NCBI RefSeq assembly: GCF_019263585.2
Contig: NZ_JADQDF010000001.1
Location: forward strand, 5,834,501-5,898,500
Reading direction: 5' to 3'
Length of the DNA stretch: 64,000 nt
From: Pseudonocardia oceani
Lineage (GTDB): Bacteria > Actinomycetota > Actinomycetes > Mycobacteriales > Pseudonocardiaceae
The notes beneath the pieces were generated by a model. It was given only the letters and a program-made list of their open reading frames with translations. It did no database searches and was not told where the DNA came from. This document shows, piece by piece, positions 18,336 through 27,147 of the stretch. Each line of letters starts with the position of its first letter. Positions within the stretch are counted from its first letter, which is position 1. The position numbers and the translations under genes are program-made.

Positions 18336-20017
18336 GCAGCCTCCCGGCGGTAGGCCTCCACCGCGGTGGGGAGGGTGGGGAAGATCCGGTCCTCCCCGAT
18401 GCGCTCCCGCAGCCCGAGACGCCCGAGGTCCTCCAGCAGCTCGTGCTTGGTGCGGGCCAGCGCGACGGTGACGCCGCGGCTGCGCAGCTCGTCGTACAGC
18501 CCGGACAGCGCGTCCGCCGCCGTGATGTCGATCTCGACGACCGCCTCGAGGTTCAGCAGGAGCCACCGGGCCCGCGGATCCGCGTCCACCGCGGCCACGG
18601 CCCGGGTGCGGAAGTCCTCGGCGTTGGCGAAGCACAGTGGCGCGTCGTAGCGGTAGACCACCAGCCCCGGCACCGTCGTGGCGCCGGGATGGTCGTCGAC
18701 GTCGTGCATGCCGGCCAGGCCGGGCACGAACCCCAGGACCCCGTCGTGCGGCCGGGACACCCGCCGAAGCAGGTCGAGGATCGACAGTCCCACCGCGGCG
18801 AGCACACCCGCGAGCACTCCCACGGCCAGCACCGCGGCGGTGGTCGCCACCGCGATGAGCAGCTCCGAGCGACGGAACCGGGCGAACCGGGCGAACTCCT
18901 GCCGGTCGACGAGGCGGAGCGCCGCGTGGACGACGAGCGCGCCCAGTGCGGCGGTGGGGAAGGCGGCGAGCACGGGTCCGCCGACGCCCAGCACCGTGAG
19001 CGCCACCAGCACCGTGACGACCGAGGCCAGCTGGCTGCGCCCGCCCACCGCAGCACTGATCGCGGTCCGGCTGCCGCTGCTGCTGACCGGGAAGCTCTGC
19101 AGGAACCCCGCGGCGATGTTCGACGCGCCGAGCGCGAGCAGCTCCTGGTCGGCGTCGATCCGCTGCCCGTCGCGGGCGAAGGCGCGGCCGGTCAGCACGT
19201 TGTCGGAGTACGCGACCAGGGCGACGCCGAGCGCGGGCAGCAGCAGGGCGGCGAGGTCCGCCGCGCCCACCGCCGGGAGGGCGAACGACGGGAGTCCCGC
19301 TGGCACCGCACCGACCACCGACACCCCGTGGGCCGGCAGGTCGAGCACGACGCTCGCCGCCGTGGCGAGCAGCACGGCGAGCAGGGGACCCGGCAGCCGC
19401 GGGAGGAACGCGCCGACGACCACGAGGACGGCCAGCACCGCCACCGACAGGGCGAGCGTGGGGAGGTGGACCCGCTCCAGCCCCCGGACGAGGCCCAGGA
19501 CGTCGTCGAGGAAGGTGCCGCCGTCGTAGTGGATGCCGGTCAGCCGGCCGAGCTGTCCGGCGATCATGATCAGGGCGATCCCGCAGAGGTAGCCGACGAG
19601 CACCGGGCGGGACAGGAGGTCGGCCAGGAACCCCAGCCGCGCCACCCGCCCGGCGAGGCACAGCACGCCGACCAGCACCGCCAGCGCGGAGGCGAGCACC
19701 GCGTGACGTCCCGGGTCGCCCGCCGCGAGCGGCGCGATCGCGATCGCCGTCATCACCGCGGTCGTCGACTCCGGACCCACGGACAGCAGCCGGGAGGACC
19801 CGAGCACCGCGTACGCCGCCAGCGCCGCCACCGCCGCCCACAGCCCGGCGACCGCCGGCAGCCCGGCGACCGCCGCGTAGGCGAGCACCTGCGGCACCAG
19901 GTAGGCGGCGACCGTGACCCCGGCCAGCAGGTCGGCCGAGATCGCAGGCGCGTCGCGCCGGTGCAGGGCCGCGAGGCCCGGCCGGATCCCGGAGCCGAGC
20001 AGAGGGCCGACGTGCAT
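18326..20017 (-). CDS. SulP-family anion transporter with STAS domain
   Basis: A 563-residue SLC26/SulP permease: about 11-12 hydrophobic helices from residue 25 to 405 (including GVTVAAYLVPQVLAYAAVAG and SDNVLTGRAFA, NIAAGFLQSFPVSSSGSRTA), then a cytoplasmic STAS domain (VVYRYDAPLCFANAEDFRTR, EIDITAADALSGLYDELRSR). Probable substrate is sulfate or bicarbonate; the sequence does not decide. The relative Rv1739c sits beside the DosR genes in M. tuberculosis. ATG at 20017 follows GAGGTGG. Box 20110-20123 lies 93 bp upstream. Confidence 0.88.
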   Translation of the reverse strand: MHVGPLLGSGIRPGLAALHRRDAPAISADLLAGVTVAAYLVPQVLAYAAVAGLPAVAGLWAAVAALAAYAVLGSSRLLSVGPESTTAVMTAIAIAPLAAGDPGRHAVLASALAVLVGVLCLAGRVARLGFLADLLSRPVLVGYLCGIALIMIAGQLGRLTGIHYDGGTFLDDVLGLVRGLERVHLPTLALSVAVLAVLVVVGAFLPRLPGPLLAVLLATAASVVLDLPAHGVSVVGAVPAGLPSFALPAVGAADLAALLLPALGVALVAYSDNVLTGRAFARDGQRIDADQELLALGASNIAAGFLQSFPVSSSGSRTAISAAVGGRSQLASVVTVLVALTVLGVGGPVLAAFPTAALGALVVHAALRLVDRQEFARFARFRRSELLIAVATTAAVLAVGVLAGVLAAVGLSILDLLRRVSRPHDGVLGFVPGLAGMHDVDDHPGATTVPGLVVYRYDAPLCFANAEDFRTRAVAAVDADPRARWLLLNLEAVVEIDITAADALSGLYDELRSRGVTVALARTKHELLEDLGRLGLRERIGEDRIFPTLPTAVEAYRREAACP

Positions 20018-20109
20018 CGCCCACCTCAACCGGTCGCAGGAGCCTCGTCGTACCGGATCGTCGTGGGGGTCGGGGCCGGACGGCCACGGCCGAGTGGGTG
20101 CGGCCGGAG

Positions 20110-20123
20110 GGGCCGGAAGTCCC
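20110..20123. promoter_or_regulatory. DosR-like box between sulP and a USP gene
   Basis: GGGCCGGAAGTCCC matches the consensus. It lies 93 bp upstream of the SulP start and 142 bp upstream of the USP start, so it is better placed for SulP. Confidence 0.6.
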
Positions 20124-20171
20124 GCGCGGGAGGAGCCGGTCGCCCCGGACGGCGACGCGGCCGCCGGGAAC

Positions 20172-20193
20172 GGGCCGGAGGGCCCTCCGGCCC
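20172..20193. promoter_or_regulatory. two overlapping DosR-like boxes
   Basis: GGGCCGGAGGGCCC (20172-20185) and GGGCCCTCCGGCCC (20180-20193) overlap by six bases, giving three half-sites. They lie 71-92 bp upstream of the USP ATG. Confidence 0.55.
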
Positions 20194-20264
20194 AGGGCGT
20201 CGGCCCGTGTCGGGGGGTCGGGCGGCGTCGGCACCATCGCGGCACACCCGACGAGGAGAAGATC

Positions 20265-21143
20265 ATGAACGCAGGACAGGGCAGGACCGTGGTCGTGGGC
20301 GTCGACGGTTCGGAGAGCGCGCTCCAGGCGGTGGGTTGGGCGGCGGACGAGGTGTCCCGGCGCCACGGCCGGCTGCGCCTGGTGTACGCCTTCGGCTGGA
20401 CGACCGAGGTCGTCGCCGGGCACCCCGGGCTCGGGGAGCGCCGGCGCGACATCATGATCCAGCACGCCCGGCGCGACCTGGCGGAGGCGGCGGCACTCGT
20501 CGCGCTGCGCGCCCCCGACGTGCCCGTCGAGCAGGACCTCCTCGTGGGTTACCCGATCGCGGTGCTCGTGGCGGAGTCGCACCGGGCGGACCTGGTCGTG
20601 CTCGGAGACCGGGGGCTCAGCCGCGTCGGCGGTCTGCTGCTGGGGTCGGTGGCGACGGCGCTGGCGTCCCACGGCGCGTGCCCGGTGGCGGTCGTCCGAG
20701 GTGCGGGGCAGCCGGCGCCGGCCGCGGCCCCGGTGGTCGTCGGGATCGACGGGTCGCCGGTGAGCGAGCTGGCGCTGGCCTTCGCCTACGAGGAGGCGTC
20801 GCTCCGCGGTGCCCCGCTCACGGCGGTGCACACCTGGGTCGACGTGGTCGCGGACATCCCCACCGCGTGGCTCCCGGACTGGGAGGCCGAGGAGGAGGTC
20901 GTGCTGGCCGAGCGGCTCGCGGGGTGGGGCGAGAAGTACCCCGACGTGCAGGTGCGACGCGTCGTCACCCGCGACCGGCCGGCACACGCGCTGCTGCACG
21001 AGGCGGCGGGCGCGCAGCTGGTGGTCGTCGGGTCGCGCGGGCGCGGGGGGTTCGCGGGACTGGTGCTCGGCTCCGTCAGCCACGCGGTGCTGCACCGCAG
21101 CCCGTGCCCGGTCGTCGTCGTGCGGGCCGGGGAGCAGCGGTGA
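20265..21143 (+). CDS. tandem-domain universal stress protein
   Basis: A 292-residue two-domain USP with intact motifs in the second half (GIDGSPVSEL, VVGSRGRGGFAGLVLGSVS) and LGDRGLSRVGGLLLGSVA in the first. It is a very close paralogue of the protein at 59893-60789 (shared RTVVVG-DGS-SALQ, AFGWTTE, GHPGLGE). ATG has GAGGAGA upstream. Its stop overlaps the GTG of ppsA, so it leads an operon with PEP synthase. Confidence 0.9.
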   Translation: MNAGQGRTVVVGVDGSESALQAVGWAADEVSRRHGRLRLVYAFGWTTEVVAGHPGLGERRRDIMIQHARRDLAEAAALVALRAPDVPVEQDLLVGYPIAVLVAESHRADLVVLGDRGLSRVGGLLLGSVATALASHGACPVAVVRGAGQPAPAAAPVVVGIDGSPVSELALAFAYEEASLRGAPLTAVHTWVDVVADIPTAWLPDWEAEEEVVLAERLAGWGEKYPDVQVRRVVTRDRPAHALLHEAAGAQLVVVGSRGRGGFAGLVLGSVSHAVLHRSPCPVVVVRAGEQR

Positions 21144-23452
21144 CGGCCGTGGACGCGCCCCAGGCGGTGCGGGACCTGGCGAGCCTGGGAGCGGGCGACC
21201 TGCGCGAGGTCGGGGGCAAGGCGGCGAACCTCGGAGAGCTCATCGGGGCGGGCTTCCCGGTACCGCCCGGTTTCGTCGTCCCCGCCGCGGAGCACCTGGC
21301 GGCCCTGGCGCACGCCGGGATCCGCGAGGACGTGGCCCGGCTGCACGACCAGGCCCGCGGCGCGGCCACCGACGACCCGTCCGCGCTGGAGCAGCTCTGC
21401 GCGCGGACGGCCGCCCTGGCCCGCTCCGCACCGGTCCCACCCGCGCTGGAGGCCGCGCTGCGCGCGGCGTACGCGCGGCTGCCCGACCTCGACGAGCGCG
21501 GCGCGGACGTGGCGGTGCGGTCCTCGGCGGTGGGGGAGGACGGTGCGGACGACTCGTTCGCGGGCATGAACGCCACCTACACCAACGTGCGCGGCGCCGA
21601 CGCCCTCGTGGCTCGCGTGCTCGACTGCTGGGCGTCGGCCTACTCCCCGCGGGTGGTGGCCTACCGCGCCGGACGCGGCCTCACCGCGGAACCCGCGGTC
21701 GCGGTCGTCGTCCAGGTGATGGTGCCCGCCCAGCGGGCGGGGGTGGCGTTCACGGCCGACCCCGTGACCGGACGCGACGACGTGATCGTCGTGGAGGCGG
21801 CGTTCGGGCAGGGGGAGGTGGTGGTGAGCGGGGCCGTGGAGCCCGACACCTACCGGTTCGCCGCCGACGGCGTCCGACTGACGTCCCTGCACGTGGGGCA
21901 CCAGACGCACGAGGTCGTCCGGGGCCGGGACGGTGCCGACATGACCGTGGAGCTCGACGCGGAGCGGGCGCTCGCGCGGGTGCTGTCCGACGAGGAGGCC
22001 GCCGCGGTCGCCCGGCTGGCGCTGCGGGTGCAGGACCACTTCGGGGTGCCGCAGGACGTCGAGTGGGCTATGGTGGCGCGGCAGCTGTGGCTGCTGCAGT
22101 CCCGTCCTATCACCACCCTCGCCACGACCGGGGCGGCGCCGCTGGTGCGCGGCCTCCCCGCGTCGCCGGGCCGTGCTTCCGGCCGCGTGCGGGTCCTCAC
22201 CGGGCCGGAGCAGGGGAAGTCCCTCCTCGCGGGCGAGGTGCTCGTCGCGCCCATGACGAACCCGGACTGGCTGCCCACCATCCGGCGTGCGGCGGCCCTG
22301 GTCACCGACAGCGGCGGAGCGACGTGCCACGCGGCGATCGCGGCCAGGGAGCTGGGCGTGCCCTGCGTGGTGGGGGCGCGGGGGGCGACGGCCCGGCTCA
22401 CCGACGGCGCGACGGTCACGGTCGACGGCGGCACCGGTGAGGTGCTGCCCGGAGCCGACCGGCGGACGCCGGCGACGACGTCACCGCGGGTGGCCACCCC
22501 GGGACCGGCGGGACCGGCCGGACCGGCGGGACCGCTCGGCACGCGGATCTACGTCAACCTGGCGACGCCGGACCAGGCCGAGCGGGTGGCCGCGGGGCCG
22601 GTCGACGGCGTCGGGCTGCTGCGCGCGGAGTTCATGCTCACCGAGGCACTGGAGGGCTGGCACCCGCGCGAGCTGATCGCGCGGGGTGAGCAGGAGCGGT
22701 TCGTGTCGGCCATGGCGGCCTCGCTGCTGCGGGTGACCGAGGCGTTCACCCCGCGCCCGGTGGTATACCGGGCCACCGACCTGCGCAGCAACGAGTTCCG
22801 CGGGCTGCGCGGTGGCGAGGCGCACGAGCCCGTCGAGCACAACCCGATGATCGGCTACCGCGGCGCCTACCGCTACCTGCGCGAACCCGACCTGTTCGAC
22901 CTGGAGCTGCGGGTGCTCGACCGGGTCCGGGAGCGCACACCGAACCTGCACCTGATGCTGCCCTTCGTCCGCACCCGTTGGGAGCTGGAGGCGTGCTTGG
23001 AGCTGGTCGACGCGAGCCCGCTGGGTGCCCGTCGCGGCATGCACCGCTGGGTGATGGCCGAGGTGCCGTCGGTGCGGCACTGGCTGCCGGCCTACGTGGG
23101 CCTGGGGGTCGACGGGGTGTCGATCGGCAGCAACGACCTGACGCAGCTGGTGCTCGGCGTCGACCGGGACTCGGAGCTGTGCGCGGAGCTCTACGACGAG
23201 TCCGATCCCGCGGTGCTCGCGGCGATCACCGAGATCGTCGAGACCGCGGCCCTGCTCGGGATCACCTCGTCGCTGTGCGGGCAGGCGCCCTCGAACCGCC
23301 CGGGGTACGTCGACCACCTGGTGGACGCCGGGATCACCTCGGTCTCGGTCGACCCGGGAGCCGTGGACGCGGTGCGGGCGGCCGTCGGGTCGGCCGAGCG
23401 GCGGATCCTGCTCGACGCGGCGCGCCGCAGGGACCTCCGGGCGGTGCGCTGA
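21140..23452 (+). CDS. ppsA: phosphoenolpyruvate synthase (pyruvate, water dikinase)
   Basis: A 770-residue dikinase. Order: ATP-grasp pyruvate-kinase N-domain (GGKAANLGELIGAGFPVPPG, VAVRSSAVGEDG), phospho-His swivel domain with TDSGGATCHAAIA (catalytic His), then the PEP/pyruvate barrel (GLLRAEFML, SIGSNDLTQLVLGVDRDS, CGQAPS). It converts pyruvate and ATP to PEP, AMP and Pi for gluconeogenesis. GTG at 21140 overlaps the upstream USP stop, and a 79-residue ORF is coupled at its end, so all are one transcript under the boxes at 20172-20193. The N-domain is echoed in the C-terminal extension of the phosphoketolase at 43662. Confidence 0.93.
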   Translation: MTAVDAPQAVRDLASLGAGDLREVGGKAANLGELIGAGFPVPPGFVVPAAEHLAALAHAGIREDVARLHDQARGAATDDPSALEQLCARTAALARSAPVPPALEAALRAAYARLPDLDERGADVAVRSSAVGEDGADDSFAGMNATYTNVRGADALVARVLDCWASAYSPRVVAYRAGRGLTAEPAVAVVVQVMVPAQRAGVAFTADPVTGRDDVIVVEAAFGQGEVVVSGAVEPDTYRFAADGVRLTSLHVGHQTHEVVRGRDGADMTVELDAERALARVLSDEEAAAVARLALRVQDHFGVPQDVEWAMVARQLWLLQSRPITTLATTGAAPLVRGLPASPGRASGRVRVLTGPEQGKSLLAGEVLVAPMTNPDWLPTIRRAAALVTDSGGATCHAAIAARELGVPCVVGARGATARLTDGATVTVDGGTGEVLPGADRRTPATTSPRVATPGPAGPAGPAGPLGTRIYVNLATPDQAERVAAGPVDGVGLLRAEFMLTEALEGWHPRELIARGEQERFVSAMAASLLRVTEAFTPRPVVYRATDLRSNEFRGLRGGEAHEPVEHNPMIGYRGAYRYLREPDLFDLELRVLDRVRERTPNLHLMLPFVRTRWELEACLELVDASPLGARRGMHRWVMAEVPSVRHWLPAYVGLGVDGVSIGSNDLTQLVLGVDRDSELCAELYDESDPAVLAAITEIVETAALLGITSSLCGQAPSNRPGYVDHLVDAGITSVSVDPGAVDAVRAAVGSAERRILLDAARRRDLRAVR

Positions 23453-23691
23453 TGGACGTCCTCGTCGCTCTGCCCGCGGGCGTCGACCCGGCCGCCGAGG
23501 AGGCGTGGCTCGCCGTGCTGTCGCTGCACGGCGACTACGACGACGACGAGTGGGCGGACCTCTGCGAGGACGAGTGGGCGGCCCTCTGCGAGGGGGGGCG
23601 CCGCGCGATGGGGGTCGGACGGCCTGCCTGCGGGTGCCGCCCGACCCGTGCCCGGGCACCCGTCGCTGTCCGATCCTTGCGGTGTGGATGA
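23452..23691 (+). CDS. small coupled protein with acidic EWA-LCE duplication
   Basis: A 79-residue product starting at an ATG that overlaps the ppsA stop (TGATG). It is acidic in the middle with two copies of DEWA-x-LCE (DEWADLCE, DEWAALCE), arising from a 24-bp tandem duplication, then an Arg/Cys-rich tail. No family recognised. It overlaps the next USP start, so it lies inside the USP-ppsA-USP operon. It could be a regulatory peptide or merely a translational bridge. Confidence 0.5.
   Translation: MDVLVALPAGVDPAAEEAWLAVLSLHGDYDDDEWADLCEDEWAALCEGGRRAMGVGRPACGCRPTRARAPVAVRSLRCG
23545..23592 (+). repeat. 24-bp tandem duplication in the small coupled gene
   Basis: Two adjacent 24-bp units starting GACGAGTGGGCGG differ at one base and keep the reading frame. 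Confidence 0.85.
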
Positions 23692-24538
23692 CGAGCTGAG
23701 GAACACGAGGGACGACCGGTCGCCCGCACCGGTCGTCGTCGGTGTCGACGACACGACGCACGCGCGCGAGGCGGTCGGATGGGGTGCGGTCGAGGCGGCG
23801 CGGCTCGGCGCGCCGCTGCGCCTGGTGGCGGCGAGCGGCCTGGTCGGTGAGCACCTGCCGGGCCGGACCGGGCGGGACCGCCGGCTGCACGAGGTGCTCG
23901 CCGCGGCCCGCGCGGCCGCGGTGGAAGCAGGTGCGGCCGCGGTCACGACGGCCGTGCGGAGCGGTTACCCCGCGGAGGTGCTCGCCGACGAGTCGCGCAC
24001 GGCGCGGCTCGTCGTGGTCGGTGACCGCGGTGCGAGCAGGTTCGAGGGCGCGTTGGCCGGGTCGGTGGCGGTCTCCCTGCTGGGCCGGGCGGAGTGCCCG
24101 GTCGTCGTCGTGCGCGGCCGGCCGCTGGGTACCACCCGCGCGCCCGCGGGGCTGCCGGTGGTGGTCGGTCTGGACGGCACGCCGGCCGCCGACGCGGCCC
24201 TGGAGGTCGCGCTGGAGCTCGCCGCGGCCCGCGGCGCGGACCTGGTCGTGCTGCACTGCGCGGAGCAGCCCGTCGGCGGGCCCGCCGTCGACCGGCTCGT
24301 CGCTGCGCGCGCGGCAGGGCGCGGTGTGCTGGTCCGCGTGGTGAGCGGGGCCGGGCACCCGGACGACCTCCTCCTCGCCGAGGCCCGCCGCGCCCAGCTG
24401 GTCGTCGTGGGCTCGCGCGGTCGTGGCGACCTGGCCGGTCTGCTCCTCGGGTCGGTGAGCGCCGCGCTGGTCCACGGCGCCGACTGCCCGGTCGTGGTCG
24501 TCGGCCCGCGCGCCCGTCGGCCGGTCCCGGCCGGGTGA
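23684..24538 (+). CDS. tandem-domain universal stress protein
   Basis: A 284-residue USP pair: domain 1 with GVDDTTHARE and VGDRGASRFEGALAGSVA, domain 2 with GLDGTPAADA and VVGSRGRGDLAGLLLGSVS. It is most like the frameshifted copy at 37297-38174 (both contain AASGLVG-HLPGR). The GTG at 23684 lacks a good ribosome site and overlaps the preceding ORF, so translation is probably coupled. It is the last gene of the ppsA operon; a strong hairpin follows. Confidence 0.88.
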   Translation: MDDELRNTRDDRSPAPVVVGVDDTTHAREAVGWGAVEAARLGAPLRLVAASGLVGEHLPGRTGRDRRLHEVLAAARAAAVEAGAAAVTTAVRSGYPAEVLADESRTARLVVVGDRGASRFEGALAGSVAVSLLGRAECPVVVVRGRPLGTTRAPAGLPVVVGLDGTPAADAALEVALELAAARGADLVVLHCAEQPVGGPAVDRLVAARAAGRGVLVRVVSGAGHPDDLLLAEARRAQLVVVGSRGRGDLAGLLLGSVSAALVHGADCPVVVVGPRARRPVPAG

Positions 24539-24558
24539 CGAGCTCGGGACGACGGGCA

Positions 24559-24595
24559 GGGCCCGGTGCTCCGCGCGCAGCGGAGCACCGGGCCC
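24559..24595. terminator. strong bidirectional terminator hairpin
   Basis: A 15-bp perfect stem (GGGCCCGGTGCTCCG / CGGAGCACCGGGCCC) with a 7-nt loop sits between the convergent USP and hsp20 genes. Confidence 0.8.
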
Positions 24596-24603
24596 GTTCG
24601 CCG

Positions 24604-25077
24604 TCAGGTCGCGATCTCGATCCTGGTCGGCTCGGACCTCTCGGCCGGGACCGCCACCGGCACCCGGATCTCGAGGATCCCGTCCCGGTAGGTGGCCGAG
24701 ATGTCGCTCTCCTGCACTCCGTCGGGCAGCGGCAGGGTGCGGGTGAGGCTGCCGTAGCGCATCTCGTGGCGGACGTAGCCCTTGTCCTCGCTCGACTCGT
24801 CGATCCGGCGCTCGGCCTTGATGCGCAGCACACCGTCGGCGACGGTCAGCTGCACGTCCTGAGCGGGGTCGACACCGGGCAGCTCGGCGCGGATCACCTC
24901 GGTCTCGCCGTCGCGGAACTCGTCCACCCGGATCAGGTCCTCACCGGGCCAGTCCCAGCCGAGTCCGAACGGCCGCCGCATCGGCAGGGACCGCAGCCAC
25001 TCGTCGAACATCCCGTCCATCGCCGTGAACCGGCGGGAGAGCTCGGCGCCGCGGTCGCGGCGCGTCATGACACCCAT
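24604..25077 (-). CDS. hsp20: Hsp20/alpha-crystallin small heat-shock protein
   Basis: A 157-residue small heat-shock protein: N-terminal arm with WLRSLPMRRPFGLGWDW, then the alpha-crystallin domain (about 45-140) with VIRAELPGVDP, VADGVLRIKAERR and the C-terminal ATYRDGILEIRVPV. It should form oligomers that hold unfolding proteins. The orthologous HspX (Rv2031c) is the hallmark DosR product. ATG at 25077 has AGGAGG upstream, and a palindrome lies 69 bp upstream. Confidence 0.93.
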   Translation of the reverse strand: MGVMTRRDRGAELSRRFTAMDGMFDEWLRSLPMRRPFGLGWDWPGEDLIRVDEFRDGETEVIRAELPGVDPAQDVQLTVADGVLRIKAERRIDESSEDKGYVRHEMRYGSLTRTLPLPDGVQESDISATYRDGILEIRVPVAVPAERSEPTRIEIAT

Positions 25078-25145
25078 GGAACAACCTCCTGGTGGTCGCG
25101 TCGTACGGACACCTCGAGTGTTCGCTGCTGCACACGGGCGCACCC

Positions 25146-25159
25146 GGGTCGAAGGACCC
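25146..25159. promoter_or_regulatory. DosR-like box upstream of hsp20
   Basis: GGGTCGAAGGACCC is a perfect palindrome in the outer six bases of each arm, 69 bp before the ATG. It uses T/A at the fourth position where most copies have C or A. Confidence 0.6.
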
Positions 25160-25274
25160 GCGTGGCGCCGTCTTCGGTCTCCTGTGTGGTTGGCGTCCGG
25201 GGACGGGTCCGGCCGCGAGGACTGCCCGATCCGCGCGTTGCCGCGCGCTCGCCTGAGGCGGCCGGCCGGTCCCG

Positions 25275-25886
25275 TCAGCCGGCTGGCGGTGGGGCGTCGG
25301 GAGGGACGGCGGTGGACAGCGATGCGAGCGCCTCCCGCAGTCTGCGGGAGGCGTCGCGCGCGACGTCGGCCAGGTCGGACGACCGAGGGCCGCCGTCCCC
25401 GGCCATCGCCAGGAGTTCGGTGGGGTCCACGGCCTGCACGATCGTCCGGCCGTCGGCGCGGCGCACCGTGACGTTGCAGGGCAGCAGCAGCCCGATGGCG
25501 GGGTCGGCCGAGAGGGCCTGGTGGGCGAGAGCGGGGTTGCAGGCCCCGAGGATGGTGTAGTCCTCGACGTCCGCATCGAGCTTCGCCTTCAACGTGGCCC
25601 TGACGTCGATGGTGGTGAGCACCCCGAACCCCTGTGCGGCGAGGGCCGCGGTGACGGCCTCGACCGCAGCGTCCTGGGGCAGGTCGAGGGTGATGCTGGG
25701 GGCAGGCACGGCGGCATCCTCCGGTGCGGAGCCGGACCGGCGAGGTCCGGCGGCGGCGTGGCGGCGGTGGGGGTGCGTGTCGTTGGCGACGTCGAGGGCG
25801 TGGAGCAGGTGCTCCCACCGCCGGTCGTCGGGGGAGTCGGTCGCCGCGACGGGTTCCCCCTCGCTGCGGGATCCGGTGTCCTCCAT
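25275..25886 (-). CDS. DUF302 protein with N-terminal extension
   Basis: A 203-residue product. Residues 1-65 are polar and unlike any family I recognise; 66-200 form a DUF302 domain (LPQDAAVEAVTAALAAQGFG, VEDYTILGACNPALAHQAL, IGLLLPCNVTVRRADG). DUF302 domains are heat-stable ferredoxin-like folds of unknown biochemistry, often near sulfur or stress genes. ATG at 25886 has AGGAGGG upstream. It diverges from the USP at 26129, with box 26015-26028 between, 129 bp from this start. Confidence 0.82.
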   Translation of the reverse strand: MEDTGSRSEGEPVAATDSPDDRRWEHLLHALDVANDTHPHRRHAAAGPRRSGSAPEDAAVPAPSITLDLPQDAAVEAVTAALAAQGFGVLTTIDVRATLKAKLDADVEDYTILGACNPALAHQALSADPAIGLLLPCNVTVRRADGRTIVQAVDPTELLAMAGDGGPRSSDLADVARDASRRLREALASLSTAVPPDAPPPAG

Positions 25887-26014
25887 CGGTGCCCTCCTGG
25901 TCGTGGGACCCCAGGATGGCGCCGGCGCGGGCCCGGTCGATCGGGCCCGAGGTCCTGCCGGGCCGTCCGGAGGTCCCGTTCGTGCTGCCGGTCGGCGACC
26001 GGCCCCGCGCGACC

Positions 26015-26028
26015 GGGCCCGGAGTCCC
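26015..26028. promoter_or_regulatory. DosR-like box between DUF302 and USP genes
   Basis: GGGCCCGGAGTCCC matches the consensus, 101 bp upstream of the USP and 129 bp upstream of DUF302. Weaker copies (GGGCCCGAGGTCCT near 25942, GGGACCTCGGACCG at 26037-26050) flank it. Confidence 0.55.
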
Positions 26029-26128
26029 GCAGAGGGGGGACCTCGGACCGTGGCGGCCGCTGCACGGCCGGACGGAGAGTGGTCCCGCCGCACCGGGAGA
26101 GTCCGGTCGGGTCGGACGAGGAGGACTC

Positions 26129-26629
26129 ATGGACGACACCACCGGGACGGTCGTGGTCGGGGTGGACGGATCTCCCGGCTCGCGGGCCGCGCTCGTGCAC
26201 GCGCTCGAGGAGGCGGACCGCCGCGCGGCGCGGCTGCGCGTGATCGTGGCGGCCCAGGTGCCCGAGTACTGGGCCATGGCCTACGGGATGGTGGCGCCAC
26301 CACCCCTCGCGGAGATCGTCGACGCGGCGCGGGACGTCGGCCAGCACCAGGTGGACGCGGTCCTCGCCGACCGGCCCGACCTCGCGTCGCGGGTGGAGGT
26401 GTCGGTGGAGGCGCTCGCCGGGATGCCGGCGCACGTCCTGCTCGACGCCGCGGAGGGCGCGGACCTGCTGGTGATCGGTCACCGCGGCCGCGGCGCGGTC
26501 CGCAGCGCCCTCCTCGGTTCGGTCGGGCTGCAGTGCGTGCTGCACGCGGCCTGCCCGGTGACGATCGTGCGGGCAGCTGCGAGCACCGAGCGCTCGGACC
26601 GGGCGGAGGAGGCGGCGGTGCCCGCGTGA
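26129..26629 (+). CDS. single-domain universal stress protein
   Basis: A 166-residue single USP domain with GVDGSPGSRA and VIGHRGRGAVRSALLGSVG, ending CPVTIVR plus a 20-residue tail. It is paired by sequence with the USP at 58560-59072 (both have -VPEYWAMAYGMV or VWPTAYGPI and HRGRGAV-SALLGSVGL-CVLHA). ATG has GAGGAGG upstream; its stop overlaps the next GTG. Confidence 0.9.
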   Translation: MDDTTGTVVVGVDGSPGSRAALVHALEEADRRAARLRVIVAAQVPEYWAMAYGMVAPPPLAEIVDAARDVGQHQVDAVLADRPDLASRVEVSVEALAGMPAHVLLDAAEGADLLVIGHRGRGAVRSALLGSVGLQCVLHAACPVTIVRAAASTERSDRAEEAAVPA

Positions 26630-27147
26630 GCGGACCCTGCGGCCCCTACCCGCCCGACCCTGCCGCTGGACCCGTGCTCGACCCCCGCGACGCCGGCGAG
26701 CAGTTGCACCGCGCCGCGGAGCTGCTCCGCCGAACCGCTGCCGGGCGGGCCCGCGGCCCGTGGCGGTGGGCGGACCCGGATCCGGAGGCCGGTGCGGCCG
26801 AGCTGCTCGACCGGCCGACGAGCCTGAAGGACCTGCCGTTCCCGCCTCGACCGACCGTCCACCCCGGCCTGCGCGAGCCGGGGGCGGACGTCTGGGTCGG
26901 CGGCCCCTCGGGCGATCCCACTGCCGACCGCGTCCGTGACCCGGCGGTCCCTGGGCCCCGGGGTCCGGGGTCCGGCGCCGCGATCGACCCGGTGCTGGCC
27001 GGCCCGCTGGCCGATCTCCTCGATGCACTGGGACGGCAGGTGGCCGAGGTCGTCGATGCCGGCGGGTCGCTGCGGGACGAGCCGTTCCGGTCCGCGCTGC
27101 GGTTGGCCGGCGCCGTCGTCGGCGGCCGGGGCGAGCCGGGCCGGTGA
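26626..27147 (+). CDS. hypothetical protein coupled to a USP
   Basis: A 173-residue soluble protein rich in Pro, Arg and Asp. The N-terminal AAELLRRTAAGRARGPWRW and the later DPVLAGPLADLLDALGRQV recall small actinobacterial proteins with an A-LIR-RA-A-PGPW motif, but I cannot name the family. GTG overlaps the preceding stop (GTGA) and its own stop overlaps the next GTG, so it is the middle gene of a three-gene coupled unit. Confidence 0.55.
   Translation: MSGPCGPYPPDPAAGPVLDPRDAGEQLHRAAELLRRTAAGRARGPWRWADPDPEAGAAELLDRPTSLKDLPFPPRPTVHPGLREPGADVWVGGPSGDPTADRVRDPAVPGPRGPGSGAAIDPVLAGPLADLLDALGRQVAEVVDAGGSLRDEPFRSALRLAGAVVGGRGEPGR

Noticed and set aside
18260..21139. long open frame extending ppsA upstream
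   Set aside because: It overlaps SulP and a USP in other frames, and the family N-terminus begins at the GTG at 21140.
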